Positions 15,129-23,931 of a stretch of DNA of 54,533 nucleotides are shown one piece after another (the first letter of the stretch is position 1; each line of letters opens with the position of its first letter). A program made the translations under genes and the position numbers. Below the pieces are notes generated by a model. It saw nothing but the letters and a program-made list of their open reading frames with translations. It did no database searches and had not been told where the DNA came from. The stretch lies in contig DATAWZ010000072.1 in the NCBI GenBank assembly GCA_036266975.1, positions 1-54,533 on the forward strand. The letters run 5' to 3'. Source of the stretch: DATAWZ01 sp036266975. GTDB lineage: Bacteria > Actinomycetota > Thermoleophilia > Solirubrobacterales > Solirubrobacteraceae.

Positions 15129-15791
15129 TCAACGCGGACGGCGCAGCCGGGCGCGCAAGTTGCGCACGTACGCGCCGCAGGCGAGCATCCCGACGCCGAT
15201 GATCGTGTGGGAGGCCGCGTGGGAGAGCCCCACGAACGTTGTGGTCGACACGGTGAGCGCGAGTACGACCTGGGCGGTGGCGTCGGCGATCAGCATGAAG
15301 CCGATCATGATCGTGAGCACGGTCAGCGAGCCGCCGAGGCCCGTCCCCGGCTCGTCCGGGACGGGTCGTCCCTGCCGCGCGGCGATCGTGCCCAGCAGCG
15401 GACGGTGGGCGGCGACCGAGATCAGGCACGCGAGCCCGGCCGCGCCGGGGAAGAGCGCCCGGTGCAGCTCGAGCGGCAGCGGGCCCCCTCCCGAGAGCGC
15501 GGTCGCCGCGAGCGCCACCGCGAAGCCGACGACCGCGAGCAGCGCGATCGGGTCGAGGCGGCGGTGCATGATCGCGACCGCGAGGAGCCATGCGACCGGG
15601 ATCGCCTCGGTGATCGCGAGCGCACGCGTCGAGTTGCCCAGCGCGGCGTGCAGGGCGAGGAAGACCCCGAGCGGCAGCGCCAGGCCGGCGAGCGCCCTGA
15701 GCGCCGCGGCGCGATGGCGGCGTGCGCACGGACCGGGCGGTGACCCCTGACCGGAGGCGTTCCCGCTCACGGGCGCGAGCTCAGGCCGCAT
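15129..15791 (-). CDS. Integral membrane protein, VC0807-like
   Basis: A 220-residue protein with six or so hydrophobic segments. ITEAIPVAWLLAVAIMHRRL with DPIALLAVVGFAVALA resembles the VC0807 family, whose function is unknown. HASHT near the C-terminal helix is notable. The ATG at 15791 may be early, since the first ~25 residues are hydrophilic. Upstream of dut on the same strand and possibly co-transcribed. Confidence 0.6.
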   Translation of the reverse strand: MRPELAPVSGNASGQGSPPGPCARRHRAAALRALAGLALPLGVFLALHAALGNSTRALAITEAIPVAWLLAVAIMHRRLDPIALLAVVGFAVALAATALSGGGPLPLELHRALFPGAAGLACLISVAAHRPLLGTIAARQGRPVPDEPGTGLGGSLTVLTIMIGFMLIADATAQVVLALTVSTTTFVGLSHAASHTIIGVGMLACGAYVRNLRARLRRPR

Positions 15792-15822
15792 CGGCCCGGA
15801 GGGAGGAGAGGGGCACCCGGCG

Positions 15823-16050
15823 GACCTTGCGCGCGACGCCGAGCGTATTCACCACGAAGATCCAGAACAGGCCGCCGCGGGACTGGCCGCAATCGCCCGC
15901 GAGGCGGTCGCACTCCTCGGCGGAACCGAGCTGGCGCGGCTGCGCCAGTGCGGGCGAGACGGACGCACGCGGATGCTTTTGGACCGTTCGCGCGGGAGCG
16001 ACCCGGACCTGGTGCGGGATGCGCGAGCGCGGCAACCGCGTCAACGCCGG
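15823..16050 (+). pseudogene. CGNR zinc-finger regulator remnant
   Basis: Plus-strand fragments match the C-terminal half of a CGNR/ABATE regulator: IAREAVALLGGTELARLRQC, then TRMLLDRSRGSD (family: C..lFlD.SR), and after a frameshift near 16007 TWCGMRERGNRVNAG. The second zinc-binding Cys of the CGNR motif is Arg (RERGNR) and no proper N-terminus is present. This is a decayed relative of the intact gene at 9865-10455. Bounds are approximate; the rest of 15792-16217 shows only short GGTCGACC-GCTGACC repeats around 16065-16135. Confidence 0.5.
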
Positions 16051-16217
16051 CCCACCGGCGCCGGCGACGGTCGACCAGCTGACCGCCGGCGACGGCGGAC
16101 GGGCTGACCGCCGCGGACGGTCGACCGGCTGACCGCCCGGCGCGCCCGCGGGATTCGCACCGGCGACCCCGGTCGGTCAAGATCAAAGGACGCACCGCGA
16201 CTCCAGGAGCGACTGAC

Positions 16218-17321
16218 ATGCACATCGGAACCGGCGTGTTCTTCCAGGGTGGCCACGGCCCCAGCGACGCCGAGGTCTGGCGCGACGGCGTCGCCCTGGC
16301 CGACCGCGTCGAGCCACTCGGGTTCGATTCGCTGTGGACCGCCGAGCACCACTTCGACGACTACGTGATGTCGCCCAGCCCGACCCAGTTCCTGACCTAC
16401 ATGGCCGGCCGCACGAGCCGGGTGAAGCTCGGCTCGATGGTCATGGTCGTGCCCTGGCACGACCCGGTGCGCCTGGCCGAGGAGATCTCGGTGCTCGACG
16501 AGCTCTCGGACGGGCGGCTGATCGCGGGCTTCGGGCGGGGCCTGGGCATCATCGAGTTCGACGGCTTCCGCCTGAACATGGGGGAGTCGCGGAGGCGCTT
16601 CGTCGAGCACACCGAGGCGATCCTGCAGGGCCTCGAGACCGGCGAGATCACCTACGAGGGCGAGCTCTACCGCCAGCCGACCGTCCAGATCCGCCCGCGG
16701 GTCAGCCGCACGTTCCGCGGCCGGGTGTACGCGTCGGCGGTCTCGCCGGCGTCGAGCGAGATCATGGCCCGGTTGGGGATCGGGCTGCTGATCATCGCGC
16801 AGAAGCCGTGGGAGACGACGTTCGCCGAGATCTCCAGGTACCGCGAGCGCTACCTGGAGATCAACGGAACCGAGCCGCCGCGCCCGGTCCTGGCCAACTT
16901 CACCTCGATCCACTCCGACCCCGAGCGGGCGCTCGAGCTGCGCGAGGCCTACGGCGTGGAGTACGCCCGCTCAGCGGTCCGTCACTACGACTTCGGCAAC
17001 CCGCGCATCGCCGAGATCCCCGGCTATGAGTACTACGCCGCGCTGCGTCAGAACATGGACAGGCACGGCCCGGAGGTCTTCGCGCGCTTCCTGGCCGAGC
17101 TGCAGATCTTCGGCACGCCCGAGCAGGTGGTCGAGGAGACCCTCGAGCGCGTACGCAAGCTCGACGCCGGCGCCGTCATCAACGTCTTCGATATGGGCGG
17201 AACCCCCGCCGACGTGGCGATCAGGAGCATGGAGCTCTACGCGCGCGAGGTCCTGCCGCGGCTACAGGCCGAGGACACGTTCCGCGACGTCGGCTACGAG
17301 CCCTCCCCGGCGACCGTCTGA
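16218..17321 (+). CDS. LLM-class flavin-dependent oxidoreductase
   Basis: A 367-residue luciferase-like monooxygenase with an F420- or FMNH2-binding TIM barrel. Visible: GFDSLWTAEHHFDDY near the N-terminus (the family's aEHH), VPWHDPVRLAEEISVLDELS, GRLIAGFGRG, and a C-terminal FGTPEQVVEETLERV. AGGAG lies seven bases before the ATG, supporting the start. No partner reductase is nearby. The substrate is unknown; relatives oxidise alkanes, alkanesulfonates or F420-linked alcohols. Confidence 0.85.
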   Translation: MHIGTGVFFQGGHGPSDAEVWRDGVALADRVEPLGFDSLWTAEHHFDDYVMSPSPTQFLTYMAGRTSRVKLGSMVMVVPWHDPVRLAEEISVLDELSDGRLIAGFGRGLGIIEFDGFRLNMGESRRRFVEHTEAILQGLETGEITYEGELYRQPTVQIRPRVSRTFRGRVYASAVSPASSEIMARLGIGLLIIAQKPWETTFAEISRYRERYLEINGTEPPRPVLANFTSIHSDPERALELREAYGVEYARSAVRHYDFGNPRIAEIPGYEYYAALRQNMDRHGPEVFARFLAELQIFGTPEQVVEETLERVRKLDAGAVINVFDMGGTPADVAIRSMELYAREVLPRLQAEDTFRDVGYEPSPATV

Positions 17322-17339
17322 TCTGAGGGCCCCAACGCC

Positions 17340-18237
17340 TCAAGCCGCGCCGAGGTAGTCGGCGAGCATTGCGTTGACCGCCTCCGGGCGCTCGAGGTGC
17401 AGGAAGTGCCCGGCGTCGGCCACCAGCTCGAATCGGCTTCCCGGCGGCAGGGACCGGGCCGATCGCGGCGCGAGGGCGGCCCCGACGCAGCCGTCGTTCT
17501 CCCCGTGCAGGTAGAACAGAGCGCACCCCGGCGAGCGCAGCATCGCGAGCTCAGCGCCCGTGTATCGCGGTGACCACAGCCAGGGCTGCAGCAGAGCGCG
17601 GTACTAGCGCAGCACGGCCCGGCGCCGGCCGGGGCCGCTCATCGCCGCGGCCACCAGCGGAAGGTCCTCCGAGGCGTCGTAGCCCGGCGACCAGTCCGAC
17701 CACAGTCGCGCCGATGACGCTCGGAAGCCGGCGCTCGGAGACGCCCGACAGCTGCTGAAAGCCGATGTACCAGCTGCGACGCAGCTGGGCGGGCAGCTGG
17801 CCCGCGCCCGCGGGGCTGAGCAGCGCGCCGAGGAACCCCGACGTGGGGGCGACCGCGAGCGAGACGATCCGCGCGAAGAGCTCCGGGCGGTAGGCGGCGA
17901 CCGTCGTCGCGGCCAGCCCGCCCCAGTCGTGGCCGATCAGCACCGCGCGCTCGTCGCCGCCGAGCGCCTCGTGTAGGGCGATCGCGTCGTGGGCGAGCGC
18001 GCCGACTTGGTAGCAGTCATCGGGGGCGAGGTCCGTCGGCGCGTAGCCGCGGCTGAAGGGCGCAACCACGCGCCAGCCCCGCTCGGCGAGATACGGTCCC
18101 AGGCGGCGGAAGGTCCACGCGGTGTCCGGGTAGCCGTGCAGGCAGAGGGCGAGCGGGCCCTCAGCCGGCCCCCACCGAAGCGTCGCGAACGTGAGGCCGT
18201 CCGCCTCCACGCGCACCTGCTCCACCTGCTCGACCAT
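17340..18237 (-). pseudogene. Alpha/beta hydrolase, frameshift plus nonsense
   Basis: Begins intact from the ATG at 18237: CLHGYPDTAWTFRRLGPYL (oxyanion region) and LIGHDWGGLAATTVAAY (nucleophile elbow GHDWGG, Asp nucleophile as in epoxide hydrolases/dehalogenases). Around 17695 the frame shifts; the correct continuation (DWSPGYDASEDLPLVAAAMS) is in another frame, which then meets an in-frame TAG near 17605 where relatives have Tyr (VLR-stop-YRALLQPW). The C-terminus (FYLHGENDGCV, DAGHFLHLE) is recoverable to 17340. Two separate lesions argue for a true pseudogene. Confidence 0.8.
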
Positions 18238-18287
18238 GTCGCCTCCTCTCGAAGCCCTCGTCTCGCGCGAACACTCTGGCGCCCGGC

Positions 18288-19028
18288 CTACAACCCGGCG
18301 GCCGCCCGCGCCGCGGCGTGCGCCGCGTCCTCGAGCGTGTCCGGGAGCGGCGCGAGCACCGGCAGCCCGAGCGCGGTGGCGATCAACCAGTCGGCGAGCC
18401 ACACGTTCTTGGGCAGCAGCGGCCCGTGCAGGTAGGTGCCGATCACCCGCTCGCGGCGCGCGCCCTCAGCGCCGCTGCGCCCGTCGTTGCCGTGGCCGCG
18501 CACGACGCGACCGAGCGCCGGCTGGTCGGGTTCCAGGTAGGTCCGTCCGCCGTGGTTCTCGAACCCCGCGAGCACCTGCGGCCCGCCGGCCCCGGGCAGG
18601 TCGACCTCGATGGCCACGTTGCCGATCAGCCGGGGCCCGTCCTCGCGGACGGTGCGCACGCCGAGCAGGCCGACGCCGGGGATCTGCTCGGCGCCGAGCT
18701 CGTAGCGCTCGCCGAGCAACTGGTAGCCGCCGCACACGCCGAGCACGAGCGCGCCGCGCGCGGCCGCCGCGTGCAGGCCCGCGCGCTTGTGCTCGACCAG
18801 GTCCGCGGCGCACAGCCGCTGGTCGCGATCCTGCCCGCCGCCCAGGTAGTAGAGGTCGTGGCCGTCGGGGTCGACCGGCTCGCCGAGCCCGGCCGCGGTC
18901 ACCTCGAAGCCGAGGCCCCGCCAGGCGCAGCGGCGCTCGAGCACGAGCAGGTTGCCGCGGTCGGCGTAGATGTTCATCAGGTCCGGGTACAGCGCGCACA
19001 CGCGCAGCCGCCCGCCGTCCTCAGCCAC
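18288..19028 (-). CDS. gatD: Lipid II isoglutaminyl synthase, glutaminase subunit GatD
   Basis: CobB/CobQ-like glutamine amidotransferase of 246 residues. It supplies ammonia to MurT, which amidates the alpha-carboxyl of D-Glu in lipid II. The nucleophile is C99 in LGVCGGYQLLG and the catalytic His is H201 in GTYLHGPLLPKN; LYYLGGGQDRDQ is typical of the family. The GTG at 19028 overlaps the preceding methyltransferase by 8 bases. In most actinobacteria and firmicutes gatD directly follows murT; here a methyltransferase lies between them. Confidence 0.88.
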   Translation of the reverse strand: MAEDGGRLRVCALYPDLMNIYADRGNLLVLERRCAWRGLGFEVTAAGLGEPVDPDGHDLYYLGGGQDRDQRLCAADLVEHKRAGLHAAAARGALVLGVCGGYQLLGERYELGAEQIPGVGLLGVRTVREDGPRLIGNVAIEVDLPGAGGPQVLAGFENHGGRTYLEPDQPALGRVVRGHGNDGRSGAEGARRERVIGTYLHGPLLPKNVWLADWLIATALGLPVLAPLPDTLEDAAHAAARAAAGL

Positions 19029-19752
19029 CGAGCGTCACCACCAGCGCTCCGGAGTGCTCGGCGGTCGGCTCGATCCGCCTCGCGGGCATCGGCCGCAGGC
19101 CGACCGCGGCCGCCTCGCGCACGAGCGCGCGCTGGCTGAGACGGTCGATGCGGATCACGTCCAGACCGGCCGGGCGGCGCTCGTCGCCCTGCACGCGCTC
19201 GCGCCGACGCTCGAGGACCCAGCTGTCCGGCTCGCGCCGCACCGCGGTGGGCTGGCTGACGAACAGCTCGTCGCCGTGACGCGCGGTGTCCGGGATGGCC
19301 AGCGGCCCGTCGAAGGGCTCGAGGCGCGTGACGATCGCCACGCCGGCGACGCCGCCCGGCGCGAGGTGCTCGCGCACACGCGCCAACAGCCGGATCCGCC
19401 CCTCACTGCCGCCCATCAGCTGCACGGTCTGCATGGCGACGATGACCAGGCCGAAGGATCGGCCGAGGGAGATCTCGCGCGCGTCGGCGCAGACGACCTG
19501 CAGGCTCAGTCCGGCGGCGCGATCGCGAAGCGCGCCGGCCAGCTCGGCGTCGAGCTCGACCGCGGCGACCTCGTGCCCGTGGGCGGCGAGGTCGAGGGCG
19601 ACACGGCCGCTGCCCGCGCCGAGGTCGAGCACGGGCGCCGGCGCCACGGCGGCGGCGAGCTCGCGCCACAGCGGCAGGTCGGCTCGGTAGCCCCCGCACT
19701 CGAGGTCATGCCAGCGCACCACGTCGGAGACGGGCTGCGCCATCCGCTTCAC
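19021..19752 (-). CDS. Class I SAM-dependent methyltransferase
   Basis: A 243-residue Rossmann methyltransferase. Motif I is VLDLGAGSGRVALDLAAHGH, followed by VAAVELD (acidic end of beta2), VCADAREISLG and the LAPGGVAGVAIVT strand. The GTG at 19752 overlaps the murT stop as GTGA, and its own stop overlaps gatD, so it is translationally locked into the murT-gatD operon. That position suggests a target in lipid II or another envelope precursor, but no substrate can be read from sequence. Confidence 0.8.
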   Translation of the reverse strand: MKRMAQPVSDVVRWHDLECGGYRADLPLWRELAAAVAPAPVLDLGAGSGRVALDLAAHGHEVAAVELDAELAGALRDRAAGLSLQVVCADAREISLGRSFGLVIVAMQTVQLMGGSEGRIRLLARVREHLAPGGVAGVAIVTRLEPFDGPLAIPDTARHGDELFVSQPTAVRREPDSWVLERRRERVQGDERRPAGLDVIRIDRLSQRALVREAAAVGLRPMPARRIEPTAEHSGALVVTLGG

Positions 19753-21128
19753 GTCCACGAGCTGCGCGCCTCCCCGCGCGCGACGAGCAGCTCGCGCAGC
19801 GCGAGCATCGCCGTGTAGGTGGGCAGGGCGTAGAGCGGCGCCGCGGCCGGCGGCCGGTCGGCGAGCGCGTGCTCGAGCGCGGGGCGCAGCTCGCCGATCA
19901 TCGTGATCCGGTCCTCGGGGACGCCGGCGTACTTCAGCCGCAGCGCGAGCTCGGCCGCGCGGGTGCCGGAGCAGGTGACCCGCCGCAGGCGTCCGGCGAG
20001 GGTCTCGAAGTCGGCGTCCCACACCCAGGAGACGTCGCGGCCGTCGGCGATCTGGTCGTTGAGCACTACGAGCAGGTCGTGCTCGCCCGGCTCCAGGGCC
20101 AGCGTGCGCAGCACCTCGTTGGCGCCGGCGGGGTTCTTGACGAGCAGGATGCGCAGCTCGCGGCCGTCGGCGATCAGCGTCTCGCCCCGCCCGAAGGCCG
20201 GCGCGGTGTCCTGCAGCCCGGCGACGATCACCTCGAGCGCGACGCCGAGCTGGTGGGCCAGCGCGGCCGCGGCGAGCGCGTTGCAGAGGTTGTACAGGCC
20301 GGGCAGCGGCAGCTGCACGGTCGCGGCGCCGGCGGGCGTGACGAGCTCGAAGCGCGACGCGCGCACGCCCTCGAGGACCACGTCGCGGGCGTAGACCGCG
20401 GGCCGCGGCCGCCCCTGGCCGCAGTTCGGGCATCGGTAGCGACCGAGGTGTCCCAGGTAGATCGCCTCGTAGTGGTAGGGGTGTCCGCAGCGGCGGCAGT
20501 GCGCCGAGTCCGAGGCGTGCGAGAGCCGGGGCAGCGCGATCCGGTCGTCCTCGATCCCGAACCACAGCGGCTCGCGCTCGAGTCCGCGACCGAGGTCGGC
20601 GATCAGCGGGTCGTCGGCGCCGAGGACGAGCGTGGCGCTGGTGCGGGCGGCGAGCGCCGCCCAGCGCTCGGCGATCGTGTCGAGCTCGCCGTAGCGGTCG
20701 AGCTGGTCGCGAAACAGGTTCGAGAGCACGATCGCGCGCGGCGAGAGCGCGTCGCTGAGCTGCTCGAGCCAGAACTCGTCGACCTCGAAGAGGCCGAGCT
20801 CGCCGGTCATGCGCCCGCGGCTGCGGCTGGCCGCGAGCAGCGTGGAGGCGATCCCGCCGGCCATGTTGGCCCCCGAGTGGTTGTGGACCAGCCGGTGGCC
20901 GGCTCGCCGCAGGATCCCGGCGGCGAGGGCGCTCGTCGTCGTCTTGCCGTTGGTGGCCGACAGCAGCACGTTGCCCTCGGGCAGCCGGCGACCGAGCGCG
21001 CCGACCCCGCCCGGGCAGGCGCGCAGCAGGACCTTGCCCGGCAGGCTCGTCGCGCCGCCGCCGCGCAGCCGCGCGCCCGCGCCCACGAGGCGCCCGAGCG
21101 CCACTCCCGCGGTCAGCGAGGGGTTCAT
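19749..21128 (-). CDS. murT: Lipid II isoglutaminyl synthase, MurT subunit
   Basis: Mur-ligase-like ATPase of 459 residues that, with GatD, turns D-Glu of lipid II into D-isoglutamine. ATP site SATNGKTTTSA (residues ~57-67), HNHSGANMAGG, then a four-Cys zinc ribbon insert (CRRCGHPYHY ... CPNCGQ, around 212-240) that distinguishes MurT from MurE/F, and the C-terminal MurT domain (LVVLNDQIADGRDVSWVWD). ATGA overlap with the DAG-kinase-like gene upstream and GTGA overlap with the methyltransferase downstream. Confidence 0.92.
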   Translation of the reverse strand: MNPSLTAGVALGRLVGAGARLRGGGATSLPGKVLLRACPGGVGALGRRLPEGNVLLSATNGKTTTSALAAGILRRAGHRLVHNHSGANMAGGIASTLLAASRSRGRMTGELGLFEVDEFWLEQLSDALSPRAIVLSNLFRDQLDRYGELDTIAERWAALAARTSATLVLGADDPLIADLGRGLEREPLWFGIEDDRIALPRLSHASDSAHCRRCGHPYHYEAIYLGHLGRYRCPNCGQGRPRPAVYARDVVLEGVRASRFELVTPAGAATVQLPLPGLYNLCNALAAAALAHQLGVALEVIVAGLQDTAPAFGRGETLIADGRELRILLVKNPAGANEVLRTLALEPGEHDLLVVLNDQIADGRDVSWVWDADFETLAGRLRRVTCSGTRAAELALRLKYAGVPEDRITMIGELRPALEHALADRPPAAAPLYALPTYTAMLALRELLVARGEARSSWT

Positions 21129-22057
21129 CCCGCCGGGGTCCGTACTCCGGGCCAGCTCGCCGGGACGATGACGTTGACCGCGTGCCGCCGCACGCGCACG
21201 CGCACCGGCAGCGCGGCCACCGGGTCCCCGTCGGCATAGAGGGTCATCGGACGGTCGCCGGCGATCTCGACCTCGCCGGCGCGCAGCACGTTGATCTCCG
21301 GGAGGGCGGTGTGGGTGCCGCGGAACACGCTGGGCAAACGGCTGAGGTAGCGCAGTCGGCTCATCTGCTCAATGACGACGATGTCCAGGCGGCCGTCGTC
21401 GAGCAGCGCGTCGGGGGCGAGGAGCATCCCGCCGCCGTAGGCGCGCGAGTTGGCCGCCGCGACGCTGTAGCCGCGATAGCGCGCCGGCGACGCGCCGTCC
21501 AAGCGCAGGTCGAAGGTGGCTGGACGCCAGCGCACGAGCGCCCGCAGCGCGCCGTAGGCGTAGACCAGCCCGCCCAGCCAGGAGGGCGCGGCGTTGGCGA
21601 TGCGGTTGGCCTCGGAGTCGAAGCCGACCGACGCGATCCCGACGAACTCGCTGCGCTGCTCGGCGCCGTCGGGGCCGTCCCAGACGACCTCGCCGAGGTC
21701 CAGCGGCGCGGAGCGGCCCGCGGCGAGCACCGCGCACGCCGCGCGCGGCTCGGTGGGAATCCCGAGTACGCGCGCCAGGTCGTTGCCGCGGCCGCCGGGG
21801 ATGATCCCCAGCCGTGCCTGCGGATGGTCGGCGAGCGCCCAGGCGACCGCCCCGATCAGCCCGTCCCCGCCGATCGCGACGACGGTCTCGCCGGCCGCGC
21901 CGGCCGCGCCGGCCAGCTCGCGGGCGTGGGCGAGACTCCGCGTGGTCGCGGTGCGCAGGACGGCCAGTCCGTGCTCGGCGAGCGCCGCGTGGATCGCGGG
22001 CAGGCGCCGCAGCGCCCGTCCGCCACCGGCGGACGGGTTGACCAGGAGGCAGAGCAC
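21125..22057 (-). CDS. Diacylglycerol kinase family lipid kinase
   Basis: A 310-residue DAGK_cat protein. LVNPSAGGGRALRRL starts the domain; the nucleotide site is VVAIGGDGLIGAVAWAL and the metal/ATP loop is LGIIPGGRGNDLARVLGIP. The C-terminal YegS/DAGK half contains IASVGFDSEANR and LYADGDPVAALP. It phosphorylates a lipid (diacylglycerol, sphingoid base or undecaprenol-type alcohol in different relatives). Being first in the murT-gatD operon, an envelope lipid is plausible. Confidence 0.85.
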   Translation of the reverse strand: MLCLLVNPSAGGGRALRRLPAIHAALAEHGLAVLRTATTRSLAHARELAGAAGAAGETVVAIGGDGLIGAVAWALADHPQARLGIIPGGRGNDLARVLGIPTEPRAACAVLAAGRSAPLDLGEVVWDGPDGAEQRSEFVGIASVGFDSEANRIANAAPSWLGGLVYAYGALRALVRWRPATFDLRLDGASPARYRGYSVAAANSRAYGGGMLLAPDALLDDGRLDIVVIEQMSRLRYLSRLPSVFRGTHTALPEINVLRAGEVEIAGDRPMTLYADGDPVAALPVRVRVRRHAVNVIVPASWPGVRTPAG

Positions 22058-22152
22058 CAGGCAAGGCTAGTGACCGCGACGTGGCACTCCGTCAAGCGAC
22101 CGCGAGCAAGCCGATCACCCGCGCGCGGCCGACGCCGGTCACCGGCTGAGGC

Positions 22153-22434
22153 CTACCGCACCCAGCCCTCGCTGCGCAGGTAGGCCTCGACCTCGTCGGG
22201 GCGATCGGTGACGACGTAGGCGTCGATCATCGCTCCGTCGGTGTTGATCGTGATCGACAGTCCCGAGTCGACCCGCCGGACCTTGGAGATCGTCGAGACC
22301 GGCCGGCCGGAGCCCATCCGCGGCGTCACGCGCCCGGTGGCGACGCGGTGGACGGCCTCGTGGTCGGCGAGCCGGTCCAGCAGGCGCCGATAGCCCTTGC
22401 TGGAGGAGTGCTTGTGGTGGGTGCGTCGACGCAT
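22153..22434 (-). CDS. DUF2103-family putative metal-binding protein
   Basis: A 93-residue basic protein: N-terminal RRRTHHKHSSSKGYRRLLDR with a His cluster, GRVTPRMGSG in the middle and a C-terminal DAYVVTDRPDEVEAYL. The order (H-rich start, G-R-x turn, hydrophobic VTD strand) fits DUF2103, described as predicted metal-binding; function unknown. It is divergent from the cyclophilin gene with only 27 bases between starts. Confidence 0.65.
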   Translation of the reverse strand: MRRRTHHKHSSSKGYRRLLDRLADHEAVHRVATGRVTPRMGSGRPVSTISKVRRVDSGLSITINTDGAMIDAYVVTDRPDEVEAYLRSEGWVR

Positions 22435-22461
22435 CGCTCTCTGTGATTATGCTTCCGCGCC

Positions 22462-23220
22462 GTGATCGTCCTGAAGGCATTGCCGCGGCTGGTCCTGCTC
22501 CCGGCGCTCGGCGCCCTGGCGCTCGCGGGCTGCGGCAGCAGCTCCAACAGCGCGTCGATCCCGGCGGCGAGCGCCCCGTCGAGCGTGACGATCACCACAA
22601 CCAGGGTCCCGACGACGGCGACCACCGCCAGCACCCCGGCCAGCACGGCGTCCTCGAGCGGCGGGATCGGCGGCTGCCAGCCGACCTCCTCGGGCGGCGC
22701 GCCGGTGGTCCCCTGCCCGAAGAAGCTGCTGAGCGCCAGCCACAACTACACGGTCAAGCTCGACACCAACTACGGCAAGATCGACATGAGCCTGGCCACC
22801 TCGGCCGCGCCGATCGCCGCCGCGAACTTCGCCTACCTGGTCAAGCGCGGCTTCTACAACGGGCTGACCTTCAACCGCATCGTCCCCGGCTTCGTGATCC
22901 AGGGCGGCGCGCCGATCGTCGACGGCCAGGAGGCCGGGCCGGGCTATCAGCTCGTCGAGGCTCCGCCCTCCTACCTGCAGTACAACCCCGGGGTGGTGGC
23001 GATGGCCAAGACGGCCGTGGCCCCCTACGGCGACGCACAGAGCCAGTTCTTCATCTGCGTGGCCGACACGAACCTGCCGCCGCAGTACGCCTACGTGGGC
23101 AACGTCACCAAGGGCCTGAACGTCGCGGTGCACATCAGCGACCTGCCCAACAGCGGCGGGGCGCTCAACCAGCCCGAGGAGCCGGTCATCATCCGCCGCG
23201 CGACGCTCGTCGCGGGCTGA
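22462..23220 (+). CDS. Lipoprotein cyclophilin-type peptidylprolyl isomerase
   Basis: A 252-residue exported PPIase. Signal and lipobox: LLPALGALALAGCGSSS (LAGC, Cys24). A Ser/Thr-rich spacer (25-70) precedes the cyclophilin domain, with NYGKIDMSLATSAAPIAAANF, LVKRGFYNGLTFNRIVPGFV and the SQFFICVAD strand. The usual FHR Arg is kept as FNRIV, so catalysis is plausible. It probably folds exported proteins at the outer membrane face. The GTG at 22462 starts the signal peptide. Confidence 0.88.
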   Translation: MIVLKALPRLVLLPALGALALAGCGSSSNSASIPAASAPSSVTITTTRVPTTATTASTPASTASSSGGIGGCQPTSSGGAPVVPCPKKLLSASHNYTVKLDTNYGKIDMSLATSAAPIAAANFAYLVKRGFYNGLTFNRIVPGFVIQGGAPIVDGQEAGPGYQLVEAPPSYLQYNPGVVAMAKTAVAPYGDAQSQFFICVADTNLPPQYAYVGNVTKGLNVAVHISDLPNSGGALNQPEEPVIIRRATLVAG

Positions 23221-23227
23221 TCGTTCG

Positions 23228-23860
23228 CTACCCGGCCGCGCGTTCGGCGGCCGCGGCGTCGCGCTCGGCGAGCGCCTTGGCTCGCCGCTTGCGGTTGACG
23301 ACCGCGAGCACGGCGATGACCGCCGCGACGACAAAGATGCCGAGCAGCACCGAGGCCGGCCAGCCGAGCCCACCGGCGGGGATGGCGATCGCCTTGACGA
23401 CGCCCGTGCCGGCGCCGAGTAGCAGGACGATCAACAGGATGATCAGGAGGATCCCGCGCGTGCGCCGCCACAGGCCGGCGCCGGACGCGGGCACGAACAG
23501 GCCCATCGCGCGCAGCGCGAGCAGCTGGCGTCCGGTCGGAGCGGTCTGACCGAGGCGCGCGACGGCCTCCTTGAGGTCATCCGGGCGGCGCTCGGCCATG
23601 GCCAGGGAGACGTCGGCCATGCGCCGGATCTGCATCCGCTCCTGGGGGCGGGCGGCGGCGATCGCGCGCTGGAAGTAGGCGCGCGCCTTGACGTTGTCAA
23701 AGCGCTCTGCGGCGCGCGCGCCGAGGATGGCCAGGGCCGCCGCCTTGTAGGTGGTCTCGGCCTCGAGCTCCTCGTCGCTGCGCAGCTCCAGGGCGGCGAT
23801 CGCCTGCTGGGCGCCGCGGGGAGCCCCCTCTATCCGGACTTGGCGCTGCTTGGGTGGCAT
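23228..23860 (-). CDS. Two-TM membrane protein with TPR-like N-terminus
   Basis: A 210-residue protein from the ATG at 23860. Residues ~15-120 are helical with repeats suggesting a small TPR-like scaffold (RAAERFDNVKARAYFQRAIA, ADVSLAMAERRPDDLKEAV). Two membrane segments follow (LLIILLIVLLLGAGTGVV and ASVLLGIFVVAAVIAVLAVV), then a basic tail. Convergent with the cyclophilin gene. No family or function recognised. Confidence 0.65.
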   Translation of the reverse strand: MPPKQRQVRIEGAPRGAQQAIAALELRSDEELEAETTYKAAALAILGARAAERFDNVKARAYFQRAIAAARPQERMQIRRMADVSLAMAERRPDDLKEAVARLGQTAPTGRQLLALRAMGLFVPASGAGLWRRTRGILLIILLIVLLLGAGTGVVKAIAIPAGGLGWPASVLLGIFVVAAVIAVLAVVNRKRRAKALAERDAAAAERAAG

Positions 23861-23931
23861 GGCCAGAGGATGATAGCCCCGCATCTGCGCGGCGCAGCGC
23901 GATCGGCACGCGCCTCTCGTAAACTCGCGCG

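Noticed and set aside
14641..15729. A single 362-residue frame containing dUTPase at its end
   Set aside because: The first ~210 residues are Arg/Ala-rich noise opposite the VC0807-like gene frame; only the last 151 residues are dUTPase, so the start was set to 15096.
15781..16044. An 87-residue minus-strand frame with good-looking codon bias (ends LFWIFVVNTLGVARKVRRVP)
   Set aside because: The plus strand of the same stretch encodes recognisable CGNR regulator fragments, which explains the codon periodicity.
16060..16140. Short repeated GGTCGACC / GCTGACC palindromes as an operator array
   Set aside because: The repeats are brief, irregular and lie in decaying sequence; a regulatory role could not be supported.
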